A stretch of DNA of 12,900 nucleotides from Mollicutes bacterium. Lineage in GTDB: Bacteria; Bacillota_I; Bacilli_A; RF39; UBA660. Positions 6,147 through 12,862 of this stretch are shown here, piece after piece (the stretch's first letter is position 1; each line of letters begins with the position of its first letter). Where the stretch lies: the NCBI GenBank assembly GCA_012838395.1, contig DUPI01000037.1:1-12900 (forward strand), written 5' to 3'. The notes beneath the pieces are model-generated. The model searched no databases. It worked only from the letters and a program-made list of their open reading frames with translations, and was not told where the DNA came from. The position numbers and the translations under genes were made by a program.

Positions 6147-7184
6147 TTACAAATTAGTAACATTTTTATGAAGTGCTCGATTAATACCATTACCAATAAC
6201 TTCTCCAAGTTTTTTTATAACAAAGTCAACTTCTTTAGGTGTTACCATTAAATTATACCCAATGGGTGTTAAAACTTCAAAAATCAATTGTTTTAATTCA
6301 TTATCATTTAAACTACCAACCATACCTAACAATTTTTCTTTATCATCTTTTTTTAAATTATATTGTTGTTTTAAATAATTAATTTTAGTAATAGGGATTA
6401 ATCGATCAATTGGATTATCAATATTTTGTTTTGAATAGGAAAAGTGCTTATGCATATAATTAAAAGTATCACTAACGATTGTAACAGCATCTACCACTGT
6501 TGGAACACCTATTGCAATTACAGGAACACCAATAGTTTCTTTATTGATTTTTTTACGATGATTACCAATCCCACTTCCCGGATGGATTCCTGAATCGGTC
6601 ATTTGAATAGTTTTATTTAAACGTTCAACAGATTGACTAGCTAGTGAATCAATAACAATAACCAAATCAGGATTGAGTCCTTTAACGGAACTGGTAATTA
6701 AATCACTAGTTTCAATACCAGTTGTGCCCATTACCCCGGGCTTTAAGACACAGACCCTTCTAAAACCGTCACCTAAACTGTTTAACATATATAAATGATT
6801 TGTAACAACAATATTATTAATCGCCATAGGTCCGAGTGAATCAGGTGTTGATTTTTCATTACCCAATCCCACTATTAATACCAAATCATCTGAATCAATT
6901 TTTAAAAACGTTAACATTTCTTTTAACTGTTCACTGAAAATTTGTTTAACATTTTCTTGATTATGATAGTCAGTAACATCATCAAATTCAATTGTTATAT
7001 AAACTCCTTCAGGTTTCCCAATATGATTTGAACCTTTTTCATCAAGAAAAACTGAGGTAATAGTTATTTTCTCTTTTTTTTCAACGTGCGATTTTATTCC
7101 CGTTTCTGATTTAATGTTAGCAATTGCCTCAATTGCCAAATCTGTTCGAATGTGATATTTTTCTAAATTAATTTCGTGTCCCAT
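6147..7184 (-). CDS. gpr: Germination protease GPR (SASP endopeptidase)
   Basis: GPR is made as a zymogen in the forespore and degrades SASPs early in germination. The 345-aa product aligns along the family: propeptide junction HIRTDLAIEA (expected autoprocessing after D15), VGLGNEKSTPDSLGP (D115), PGVMGTTGIETSD, VIVIDSLAS (D179), SGIHPGSGIGNHRK, VIAIGVPTVVDAVTI and the LMVTPKEVDFVI end. Both aspartates implicated in this atypical aspartic protease family are present. AGGTGAG with a 3-base spacer supports the ATG. It diverges from rpsT, as in Bacillus, and is followed by the zincin gene where spoIIP is usually found. It appears intact, and SspI encoded nearby belongs to the spore proteome it would serve. 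Confidence 0.96.
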   Translation of the reverse strand: MGHEINLEKYHIRTDLAIEAIANIKSETGIKSHVEKKEKITITSVFLDEKGSNHIGKPEGVYITIEFDDVTDYHNQENVKQIFSEQLKEMLTFLKIDSDDLVLIVGLGNEKSTPDSLGPMAINNIVVTNHLYMLNSLGDGFRRVCVLKPGVMGTTGIETSDLITSSVKGLNPDLVIVIDSLASQSVERLNKTIQMTDSGIHPGSGIGNHRKKINKETIGVPVIAIGVPTVVDAVTIVSDTFNYMHKHFSYSKQNIDNPIDRLIPITKINYLKQQYNLKKDDKEKLLGMVGSLNDNELKQLIFEVLTPIGYNLMVTPKEVDFVIKKLGEVIGNGINRALHKNVTNL

Positions 7185-7199
7185 TTTCTCACCTATAGT

Positions 7200-7229
7200 T
7201 ATTTTGGCAAATATATTTGTTTTTATTGC
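7200..7229 (-). promoter_or_regulatory. Candidate forespore-type promoter of gpr
   Basis: On the minus strand CAAAATA (7206-7200) with GCAATA 17 bases upstream (7229-7224) precedes gpr. The -10 is the same heptamer as in the candidate sspI promoter. The -35 is a weaker fit to sigma-F/G patterns. In Bacillus gpr is read by sigma-F and sigma-G. The -35 element overlaps that proposed for rpsT on the opposite strand. Confidence 0.33.
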
Positions 7230-7254
7230 ATTTTAATCATTTTTTTGTTAAAAT
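7226..7254 (+). promoter_or_regulatory. Candidate sigma-A promoter of rpsT
   Basis: TTGCAT (7226-7231), a 17-base spacer and TAAAAT (7249-7254) lie about 30 bases before the rpsT start codon. The spacing and -10 are good; the -35 is only moderate. Confidence 0.55.
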
Positions 7255-7284
7255 TAATGTGTTAATGACTTGGGAGGTGAAATA

Positions 7285-7548
7285 ATGCCAAATTTAAAGA
7301 ACGCTGTTAAAAAAACAAAAGTAATAGCTACTAAAAAACAAAGTAATAATGAATATAAGGCAAGTATGCGTACTGCTATTAAAAATGTAAATAAAGCTAT
7401 AGTTGAAAACGATAAAGAAAAAGCTAGTGATTCGTTAAAAGTTGCGATTAAAAAAATTGATAAAGCAACCAAAAAAGGTGTGATTCATGCTAATAAGGGT
7501 GCACGTGACAAATCAAAACTAACAAAAAAAGTAAATGTTATGGAATGA
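7285..7548 (+). CDS. rpsT: 30S ribosomal protein S20
   Basis: The 87-aa, lysine-rich helical product has the S20 pattern: MPNLKNAVKKTKV, a SMRTAIKNVNKAI block, ASDSLKVAIKKIDKATKKGVIHANKGARDKSKL and a short C-terminus. S20 binds 16S rRNA early in 30S assembly. GGAGGTGA lies 4 bases before ATG 7285; the upstream in-frame TTG at 7270 falls before that site and is not the start. It ends in TGA, which shows that UGA is a stop codon here. It is divergent from gpr, as in Bacillus relatives, and has its own promoter and terminator. Confidence 0.95.
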   Translation: MPNLKNAVKKTKVIATKKQSNNEYKASMRTAIKNVNKAIVENDKEKASDSLKVAIKKIDKATKKGVIHANKGARDKSKLTKKVNVME

Positions 7549-7563
7549 TTTACTCTTTTTTTT
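7530..7563 (+). terminator. Intrinsic terminator overlapping the end of rpsT
   Basis: AGTAAAT (7530-7536) pairs with ATTTACT (7548-7554) around an 11-base loop, followed by C and a run of T to 7563. The stop codon lies in the loop and at the stem base. It should reduce transcription into the transglutaminase-like gene, which starts 18 bases later without an obvious promoter. Confidence 0.55.
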
Positions 7564-7580
7564 AACAGAAAGGTGATTCA

Positions 7581-8519
7581 GTGAAAAAAATTATAGCAGC
7601 AACAATCTTAGTATTAATTTTAGTATTTACTATTATTTTTCAAACAGAAATTTCTGAGTTTGTTATTTTTAATTTTGTGTATAAAAAAGAGATTATTATC
7701 GAAGATTCTAATCAATACAAACTGAATTCTAACTTTCAATATTTAAGCGAAACCCAAAATTTTTTACCAAATAATAAAAAAGAATTAATTGATGTTTTAT
7801 ATACCATTTTAAATAATGGATGGGATAATTTCACATTTTATTGCGGAACAAATTATACTAATTGTATCGATGATATCGAAACCATATCAAGAAATACAGA
7901 TTTTCTATCAATCTTAAACAATTTCGTTCACCCTTTTAATTCATATAACGTTATCTACACTAACTATAATAATTTTGGTAGAATAACAATTAAAGTTGAT
8001 AAGAATTATCATGAACACGAAATTGAACTATTAGAAAAAAAAGTTGATGAAATATATAATAAACTTATTAAAGATAATATGAGTGTTAGAGAAAAAATTT
8101 TAGCAATTCATGATTATATTATCAACAGCACATCATATGATTCAAAACGCGCTGAAGCTATAGCTTCAAAAGATCCAAACTTTATCCCAGTTTATCAATC
8201 ACATAAAGCAATTGGACCGTTAATTCAAAATATGGCTATCTGTGGTGGTTATAGTGACGCTATGTCGTTATTTTTAATAAAAATGAACATTCCTAATTAT
8301 AAGATATCAAATGATGACCATATTTGGAATTTTGTTTATCTTGAAGATTCCTGGTATCACCTTGATTTAACTTGGGACGACCCAGTACTTAATACTGGTG
8401 AAAAATTATTAATTTATGACTATTTTTTAATACCAACAAAGAAATTGTTTTCTCTCAAAAATAATCATGAGTTTGAAGAAAGTATTTTTTTAGAAGCGGT
8501 ACCAGAATCGAATCGTTAA
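7581..8519 (+). CDS. Membrane-anchored transglutaminase-like (papain-fold) protein
   Basis: The start is GTG 7581, chosen because AGGTGAT lies 3 bases upstream and the product then opens with a signal-anchor (residues 1-20, MKKIIAATILVLILVFTIIF). Of 312 residues, the second half is a transglutaminase-like domain: VREKILAIHDYIINSTSYD, then the Cys motif IQNMAICGGYSDAM (C221), the His motif NDDHIWNFV (H247) and the Asp motif WYHLDLTWDDP (D262), a complete Cys-His-Asp triad. Bacterial proteins of this type face outside and are thought to act as proteases, transglutaminases or wall-linked enzymes; the substrate cannot be read from sequence. The first 150 residues have no recognised domain. It follows rpsT closely and ends at a two-way terminator. 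Confidence 0.85.
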   Translation: MKKIIAATILVLILVFTIIFQTEISEFVIFNFVYKKEIIIEDSNQYKLNSNFQYLSETQNFLPNNKKELIDVLYTILNNGWDNFTFYCGTNYTNCIDDIETISRNTDFLSILNNFVHPFNSYNVIYTNYNNFGRITIKVDKNYHEHEIELLEKKVDEIYNKLIKDNMSVREKILAIHDYIINSTSYDSKRAEAIASKDPNFIPVYQSHKAIGPLIQNMAICGGYSDAMSLFLIKMNIPNYKISNDDHIWNFVYLEDSWYHLDLTWDDPVLNTGEKLLIYDYFLIPTKKLFSLKNNHEFEESIFLEAVPESNR

Positions 8520-8530
8520 ATTAACAAACA

Positions 8531-8559
8531 AAAAAGACCCATCCGAGTGTCTTTTTTTT
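8531..8559. terminator. Bidirectional terminator between the transglutaminase-like gene and the kinase remnant
   Basis: AAAAAGAC (8531-8538) pairs with GTCTTTTT (8549-8556), with a mismatch and one more C-G pair inside, and a short loop. T8 follows on the plus strand, and A-runs provide a T-tract on the minus strand. It lies between two convergent reading frames. Confidence 0.75.
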
Positions 8560-8564
8560 ATTGA

Positions 8565-9054
8565 TTACTGTTTATCAATTAAGGGAATTGAGATTTCAAC
8601 TGTCGTCTCTTGATTGGGTTCACTAAAGTATTCTATCGTTCCATTATGACCCTTTATTATTTCGTGAGATAATGAAATACCAAGTCCTGTTCCATTTGTT
8701 TTGGTTGTTAAAAATGGTTCACCAAGACGTTTTAATTGTTCGGGAGTAAATCCTACTCCATTGTCAATAATATACACTTTAATGCTATTATTAACAATTT
8801 CTGTTTTAATAATTATTTCGCTTCTTTAAATATGCGATAATAAGAGGTATATTTATAATCAGAAGTAAATTATCATCAACAATTGTTTTTCCAAACCTTA
8901 TAGTTAAATATAATGACGTAATCAAACTAAAATCAAATAACAAATCCTTTTCAGTCTTTCCAACATTTTTGTTATGTGTCATATAAAATAACCATAAGAT
9001 TATTGGAAATGTGAGCAAGACTATGTTTAAAATTAAAGAATCAAATAAATTCAC
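8565..9054 (-). pseudogene. KinB-like sensor histidine kinase with internal deletion (N- and C-terminal remnants)
   Basis: The 5' part (9054-8806, GTG start with AGGTGAG 3 bases upstream) encodes 82 residues with three hydrophobic segments and a membrane region ending LLIINIPLIIAYLKKR, reminiscent of the sensor region of KinB-type sporulation kinases. The 3' part, shifted by one base and open from 8825 to 8565, reads EIIIKTEIVNNSIKVYIIDNGVGF, then LGEPFLTTK and GTGLGISLSHEI: the G1, F and G2 boxes of a HATPase_c domain, ending in normal fashion. The rest of the sensor, the HisKA phosphorylation site and the N box are absent. A deletion of very roughly 200 or more codons with frameshift joins the two ends. 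KinB-type kinases start the Spo0A phosphorelay, and the promoter with Spo0A boxes supports that role. The kinase class is clear; the KinB label is inferred. Confidence 0.78.
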
Positions 9055-9071
9055 TTTCTCACCTCAAAATA

Positions 9072-9105
9072 ATTATATAATGTATCGGTGTCGAAGCATG
9101 TCGAA
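9072..9105 (-). promoter_or_regulatory. Promoter with two tandem Spo0A boxes
   Basis: Two perfect 0A boxes TGTCGAA (plus strand 9089-9095 and 9099-9105) repeat at 10 bp, one helical turn. On the minus strand a perfect TATAAT (9077-9072) lies downstream and just before the kinase ribosome binding site, with no good -35 hexamer. The boxes cover the -35 region, the arrangement of Spo0A-activated sigma-A promoters such as spoIIG. The expected output is Spo0A-P activation, a positive loop on the kinase gene. Confidence 0.78.
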
Positions 9106-9109
9106 TAAT

Positions 9110-9137
9110 AAAAAAAAGTGACAAATTATATCACTTT
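9110..9137 (-). terminator. Intrinsic terminator of the EIIB-like gene
   Basis: On the minus strand AAAGTGA pairs with TCACTTT (9137-9131 with 9121-9115) around a 9-base loop, followed by an unbroken T-run to 9110. The TGA stop of the upstream gene is part of the stem. It insulates the kinase promoter from upstream transcription. Confidence 0.78.
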
Positions 9138-9445
9138 AAATCTTCAATTTGTTTTTTCAATTGTTTAGCATCATCACCAACAATAATTTTTAATTGATTT
9201 TCAATCTCCACGATTCCCTTAGCACCCATCTTTTGAATGGCCTCTTTGTTAACATTATTAATATCTTTTAAATTAACAACAAATCTTGATTTGTTAAATT
9301 CATAATTTAAAATATTTTCCTTTCCTCCAAGGCATTCAACTAATTTGTTGGCTTTTATTTTAAAATCTTTCTTCTTAGAATTAGTAACTGCTATTGCAAT
9401 TACAAGCAATATCAAAATAATTATTAAATATTGTATGTATTCCAT
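9131..9445 (-). CDS. Membrane-anchored PTS EIIB-like domain protein lacking the phosphorylated Cys
   Basis: The 104-aa product has one N-terminal membrane segment (about residues 5-20), a KKK cytoplasmic flank and then a glucose-family EIIB-like domain: KANKLVECLGGKENIL, YEFNKSRFVVNLKDINNVNKEAI, KMGAKGIVEIENQLKIIVGDDA. In true EIIB domains the segment before the beta hairpin reads D-A-C-x-T-R; here it is E-F-N-K-S-R, so the phospho-accepting Cys is Asn51 (the Cys at 38 is elsewhere). It cannot act as a normal phosphotransferase and has no EIIC partner nearby. A regulatory or scaffold role is possible but unproven. GGTGAT lies immediately before ATG, closer than usual in this window. It has its own promoter and terminator and is divergent from the SEDS gene. 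Confidence 0.75.
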   Translation of the reverse strand: MEYIQYLIIILILLVIAIAVTNSKKKDFKIKANKLVECLGGKENILNYEFNKSRFVVNLKDINNVNKEAIQKMGAKGIVEIENQLKIIVGDDAKQLKKQIEDLK

Positions 9446-9460
9446 ATCATCACCAATTTA

Positions 9461-9488
9461 ATTATACTATATTTTTTGAAAAATACAA
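9461..9488 (-). promoter_or_regulatory. Sigma-A promoter of the EIIB-like gene
   Basis: On the minus strand TTGTAT (9488-9483), a 16-base spacer and a perfect TATAAT (9466-9461) lie 15 bases before the start codon. The 5' leader would therefore be very short. Confidence 0.6.
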
Positions 9489-9509
9489 AACTTTTTATTT
9501 TCCATTCAA

Positions 9510-9538
9510 TTGAATAATTATAATTTTTAGTGTAATAT
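9510..9538 (+). promoter_or_regulatory. Sigma-A promoter of the rodA/ftsW-type gene
   Basis: TTGAAT (9510-9515), a 17-base spacer and TAATAT (9533-9538) end 17 bases before ATG 9556. They are arranged back to back with the promoter of the EIIB-like gene. Confidence 0.55.
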
Positions 9539-9555
9539 ATTAATAGGTGATAACA

Positions 9556-10686
9556 ATGAAAAATGTTTCAAAGTATAAAGTTGACAAATTTATTTTAATA
9601 CCTATGTTTTTATTTGTTATTATTAGTTTATTAACAATCCATAGTTCTCAAAAATTGTTACCATCTTTTATGAATAATCTTTATATAAAACAATTATTAT
9701 GGTATGTACTAGGCTTTATCATTGCCTATTTTATTATGTTTATTGGAAACAACTATATTTATAGAAATATTTGGTTTATATATATCATCGGTGTTTTGTC
9801 ATTATTAGGATTACTCTTATTTGCTGAACCAATCAACGATGCTCGATGTTGGTTTACAATTCCCGGAATCGGAACTATTCAACCTAGTGAATTTATGAAA
9901 ATTATTTTAATCATTACTTTGGCTAAAATGGTTAATAAATTTAATGATGATTTTGCTAATCCAACTGTTAAAGAAGAGTTTATCTTCTTATTAAAAATTG
10001 CAACCATTGTTTTTATTCCTAGTATCTTAACCTTTTTACAACCAGACACTGGTGTTGTGCTAATATATTTAATTATTACCATTGTAATGTTATTTATATC
10101 TGGCATTAGGTACCGCTGGTTTGCCATTTTATTTGGTAGTCTAGCAATTTTAATTGGTTTTGTTTTACTCGTTTACTTTATTAATACCGATATGTTTATA
10201 AACTTATTTGGAACCAACTTTTTCTTACGAGTTGATCGTTTATTAGATTGGTCAAGCAAAACAGGATATCAGTTAGAAAATGGATTAAGCGCTATTGGGG
10301 CTGGAGGTTTTTTTGGAAACGGTTTAGGGAACACCCCTATTTATTTTCCAGAGCCACAAACGGATTTCATATTTGCTGTTTATGCTAATAATTTCGGATT
10401 CATCGGTTCAATATTTTTAATTGGTTTAATAATTTTCTTTGATACCTATCTTATTTCAGTTGCTATAAATACTAATAAAAATATTAATAAGTATGTCATT
10501 GCCGGAATTGTTGGAATGCTTTTATATCAGCAAATCCAAAATATAGGAATGACCTTTGGCCTATTACCTATAACGGGAATTACCCTTCCTTTTATTAGTT
10601 ATGGGGGGTCAAGTCTTCTTAGCTATATGCTAATGGCTGGAATTATTTTTAACATTTCAAATGAATCATTTAGATATACTAACTAA
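9556..10686 (+). CDS. rodA: RodA/FtsW/SpoVE (SEDS) family peptidoglycan glycosyltransferase
   Basis: The 376-aa polytopic membrane protein has about ten hydrophobic segments and SEDS signatures: NDARCWFTIPGIGTIQPSEFMKI, LQPDTGVVLI, GLSAIGAGGFFGNGLGN, FPEPQTDFIFAVYANNFGFIG and the end GITLPFISYGGSSLL. SEDS proteins polymerise lipid II together with a class B PBP; the catalytic-site Asp is present (D270 in TDFIF). ATG 9556 is preceded by AGGTGAT; the in-frame GTG at 9547 is part of that site. Two familiar motifs are altered: GARSW is DARCW and the usual Glu-Glu after TDFIFA is Asn-Asn. RodA, FtsW and SpoVE cannot be separated safely by eye. The gene stands alone without a PBP partner, so RodA is a slight preference only. 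Confidence 0.85.
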   Translation: MKNVSKYKVDKFILIPMFLFVIISLLTIHSSQKLLPSFMNNLYIKQLLWYVLGFIIAYFIMFIGNNYIYRNIWFIYIIGVLSLLGLLLFAEPINDARCWFTIPGIGTIQPSEFMKIILIITLAKMVNKFNDDFANPTVKEEFIFLLKIATIVFIPSILTFLQPDTGVVLIYLIITIVMLFISGIRYRWFAILFGSLAILIGFVLLVYFINTDMFINLFGTNFFLRVDRLLDWSSKTGYQLENGLSAIGAGGFFGNGLGNTPIYFPEPQTDFIFAVYANNFGFIGSIFLIGLIIFFDTYLISVAINTNKNINKYVIAGIVGMLLYQQIQNIGMTFGLLPITGITLPFISYGGSSLLSYMLMAGIIFNISNESFRYTN

Positions 10687-10687
10687 C

Positions 10688-10716
10688 TTGACAAAAAAAA
10701 TGGTTAGTGTTACTAT
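10688..10716 (+). promoter_or_regulatory. Strong sigma-A promoter of the 171-aa gene
   Basis: A perfect TTGACA (10688-10693), a 17-base spacer and TACTAT (10711-10716) begin two bases after the stop codon of the SEDS gene. The transcript would begin near 10723 with GGAGGTGA at 10726-10733, a leader of under 20 bases. This is the best-looking vegetative promoter in the window. Confidence 0.75.
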
Positions 10717-10740
10717 ATAGCAACCGGAGGTGAATTGTAA

Positions 10741-11256
10741 ATGAATACCAATTATCATAAAAGCGTTTTTGTTCTTGCTGCCAAAGAATCATATGAGTTT
10801 TTAGATGAATATCTTGAAGTTATTAAAAATAGTTATAATTTAAATAATTGCAATATTATTATGCCATATGAATTTGAGTATCGTGATTTGATTAATATGA
10901 AAATCGACTGCAATTCACAAAACTTCTTAATTGAAAGTGATGAATATGTAAGAAATCTAGATAACTTTAATTTATTAAATGATATTCAAATACAAGATTT
11001 AAGGATTCTTGAATCAAAAAAACGTGCTTATAAATCTTGGTTAAATCAGAAACTAAGTTACAGTAAAACAAAAATTCCAACAGTTGATATATGTCTTATT
11101 GTTTATGCGGATGAACTTAATCGCAACAATCAAAAAGAATTAAGAGATGAAACAAATATTGCAAGACAATTAAATAAAAAAGTAATAATGGTTCAAGAAA
11201 GTAAAATTAGATCATTAAATGAAAAAATAATGATTTTAAAACAAAAAAATAATTAA
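10741..11256 (+). CDS. Hypothetical alpha/beta protein, possibly TIR/NDT-like fold
   Basis: The 171-aa soluble product has no signal peptide. I do not recognise the family. The pattern suggests alternating strands and helices: KSVFVLAAKE, then a helix to about residue 31, NCNIIMPYEFEYRDL, a charged middle with SKKRAYKSWLNQKL, then TVDICLIVYADELN, a helix ELRDETNIARQLNKK and KVIMVQES. The last three elements resemble the D-strand / E-x-x-x-A-helix / strand order in TIR-like and nucleoside deoxyribosyltransferase-like Rossmann folds, but no catalytic motif is certain. The ATG follows GGAGGTGA with a 7-base spacer. It is monocistronic, with its own strong promoter and a shared terminator, which suggests steady expression. 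The coding call is firm, the fold guess weak. Confidence 0.7.
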   Translation: MNTNYHKSVFVLAAKESYEFLDEYLEVIKNSYNLNNCNIIMPYEFEYRDLINMKIDCNSQNFLIESDEYVRNLDNFNLLNDIQIQDLRILESKKRAYKSWLNQKLSYSKTKIPTVDICLIVYADELNRNNQKELRDETNIARQLNKKVIMVQESKIRSLNEKIMILKQKNN

Positions 11257-11293
11257 AAAGATATTTTCAAATTAAATGAAAATATCTTTTTTT
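11255..11293. terminator. Strong bidirectional terminator between the 171-aa gene and cardiolipin synthase
   Basis: A perfect 15-bp stem (11255-11269 with 11277-11291) has a 7-base loop. T7 ends at 11293 on the plus strand, and the minus strand continues CTTTTTAATT. It serves two convergent genes, and its ends touch both stop codons. Confidence 0.88.
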
Positions 11294-12803
11294 ATAATAA
11301 CGGTGAAAAGATTTTAACTAACGATTCAATAATTCGCTGTTTGATACTTCTTTTTATCCACATTTCATACATAACTTGAGTACTGTTAGTTAAATCTTTT
11401 TTATATGACTCAATTAATTCCTGCACAACCGAATTTGAATATGTAATAGCTGTTACTTCAAAATGCAAATCAAAACTACGATAATCAAAATTTACTGTTC
11501 CAACACTGGCCACATCATCATCAATTATTAATATTTTTGAATGGATAAAAAGATTTTGATACTTATAAATTTTCACACCATATTCTAATAATTCATTAAA
11601 AAATGATTCCGTTGCTCTATAAACAATCTTTTTACCTTTGTCATATAATCCCGGTACAATAATTCTAACATCAACACCAGACGCTGCTGCTAATTTTAAA
11701 GCCATTGACAATTCATTATCCAGTATTAAATACGGAGTTACTATCCATATACGTTTATTAGCCTCATTAATTAATTTAATAAAGGTGTTTCTCATAATAT
11801 CAACATTATTATGAGGACCATCTGATACAATTTGAACAATATCTTTCTTATTATTACTTTTATATTCTTTTAAAAATTTCTTATTATCTAATAATGTACC
11901 AGTAGTATGATACCAATCTTTAATAAAAACAATATTTAGATCCTTAACAGCGGTTCCTTTTAATAATAAGTGGCTATCTCTCCAAAAACCATAATAATCA
12001 TCTAAATGGATATACTCATCTCCAATATTAATACCACCCATAAAAGCAACACGGTTATCAATGACAACAATTTTACGATGGTTTCGATAATTTATACTCG
12101 GTCGAAATAATCTAAAATTAATTTTATTAAAACAAGCCACTTGAATTCCATTGTTTTTTAATTCCTTGATAATCTTTTTAGATAAATCAACACAACCAAA
12201 ATCATCATACAAAAATCTGACCTCAACACCACTGTGAGCTTTTCTAATTAATACTTCCTTAATTTTATCAAAAATAATACCTTCCTTGACAATAAAATAT
12301 TCAAAGTGAATAAATGTTTTAGCTTTTTCTAATTCCTGAAGTAAATATTTAAACTTTTCATCACCATTATTTAAAACTTTAACCATATTATTATCAGATA
12401 TGGGGCTTTTACCAATTCTGTTTACTAATCTAGCAATTTCGCCACGTTTTCCTAATTTTTTAATTATATTTTGATAATCATTAAATGGTTGATAAAATAT
12501 TTTATCAATATCTTTTTCTGATAAAGTTTCTTTATCAAACTTTTTAAAACGACTATACTCTACTCCTAATATCATATAAAATATAAAACCAACCACCGGT
12601 ACAAATAAAACAAAAATAGTCCACGCTATTTTAGATTCTACCTTTTTATTACCCAAAATAATTGTTAACGCGAAAATTAACGAAATAATATTAATAATAA
12701 AATATACAATGTGATTATATTCTTTAGGAATATAATTATTAAGATTAAACGTTATATAAACTAAAAATATAAATAATATTATTAAGGTATGACTTCTTTT
12801 CAT
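11292..12803 (-). CDS. cls: Cardiolipin synthase (phospholipase D superfamily)
   Basis: ATG 12803 (503 aa) is chosen because GGTGAT lies 4 bases upstream; the longer frame from TTG 12815 includes that site. The N-terminus has two or three membrane segments (about 6-55 and 59-80, with SKIAWTIFVLFVPVVGFIFYMILG), the PLDc_N module. Two HKD motifs follow: NHRKIVVIDNRVAFMGG (H242, K244, D249) and HSKILIIDDDVASVGTVNFD (H421, K423, D428), each with the Gly/Asn follow-up. The protein ends in FSPLL, as usual for the family. It joins two phosphatidylglycerol molecules into cardiolipin plus glycerol at the membrane. It is monocistronic, with a clear promoter and a shared terminator, and appears complete. 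Confidence 0.93.
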   Translation of the reverse strand: MKRSHTLIILFIFLVYITFNLNNYIPKEYNHIVYFIINIISLIFALTIILGNKKVESKIAWTIFVLFVPVVGFIFYMILGVEYSRFKKFDKETLSEKDIDKIFYQPFNDYQNIIKKLGKRGEIARLVNRIGKSPISDNNMVKVLNNGDEKFKYLLQELEKAKTFIHFEYFIVKEGIIFDKIKEVLIRKAHSGVEVRFLYDDFGCVDLSKKIIKELKNNGIQVACFNKINFRLFRPSINYRNHRKIVVIDNRVAFMGGINIGDEYIHLDDYYGFWRDSHLLLKGTAVKDLNIVFIKDWYHTTGTLLDNKKFLKEYKSNNKKDIVQIVSDGPHNNVDIMRNTFIKLINEANKRIWIVTPYLILDNELSMALKLAAASGVDVRIIVPGLYDKGKKIVYRATESFFNELLEYGVKIYKYQNLFIHSKILIIDDDVASVGTVNFDYRSFDLHFEVTAITYSNSVVQELIESYKKDLTNSTQVMYEMWIKRSIKQRIIESLVKIFSPLL

Positions 12804-12832
12804 AACTATCACCAACTATGCCTTACTATTAC

Positions 12833-12862
12833 ATAATATCATTACAATAAGTTAAATGTCAA
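12833..12862 (-). promoter_or_regulatory. Sigma-A promoter of cls
   Basis: On the minus strand a perfect TTGACA (12862-12857), an 18-base spacer and TATTAT (12838-12833) lie 29 bases before the start codon. The remaining bases to the window end show no further gene. Confidence 0.65.

Noticed and set aside
7546..7548. Mycoplasma-type code with UGA as tryptophan, suggested by the AT-rich genome
   Set aside because: rpsT and the EIIB-like gene end naturally at TGA, terminators overlap these stops, and Trp codons I checked are TGG.
10675..10710. Inverted repeat CTAAC / GTTAG around the promoter of the 171-aa gene
   Set aside because: The arms are only 5-6 bp, there is no T-tract and one arm lies in the end of the SEDS gene; it is easily due to chance.
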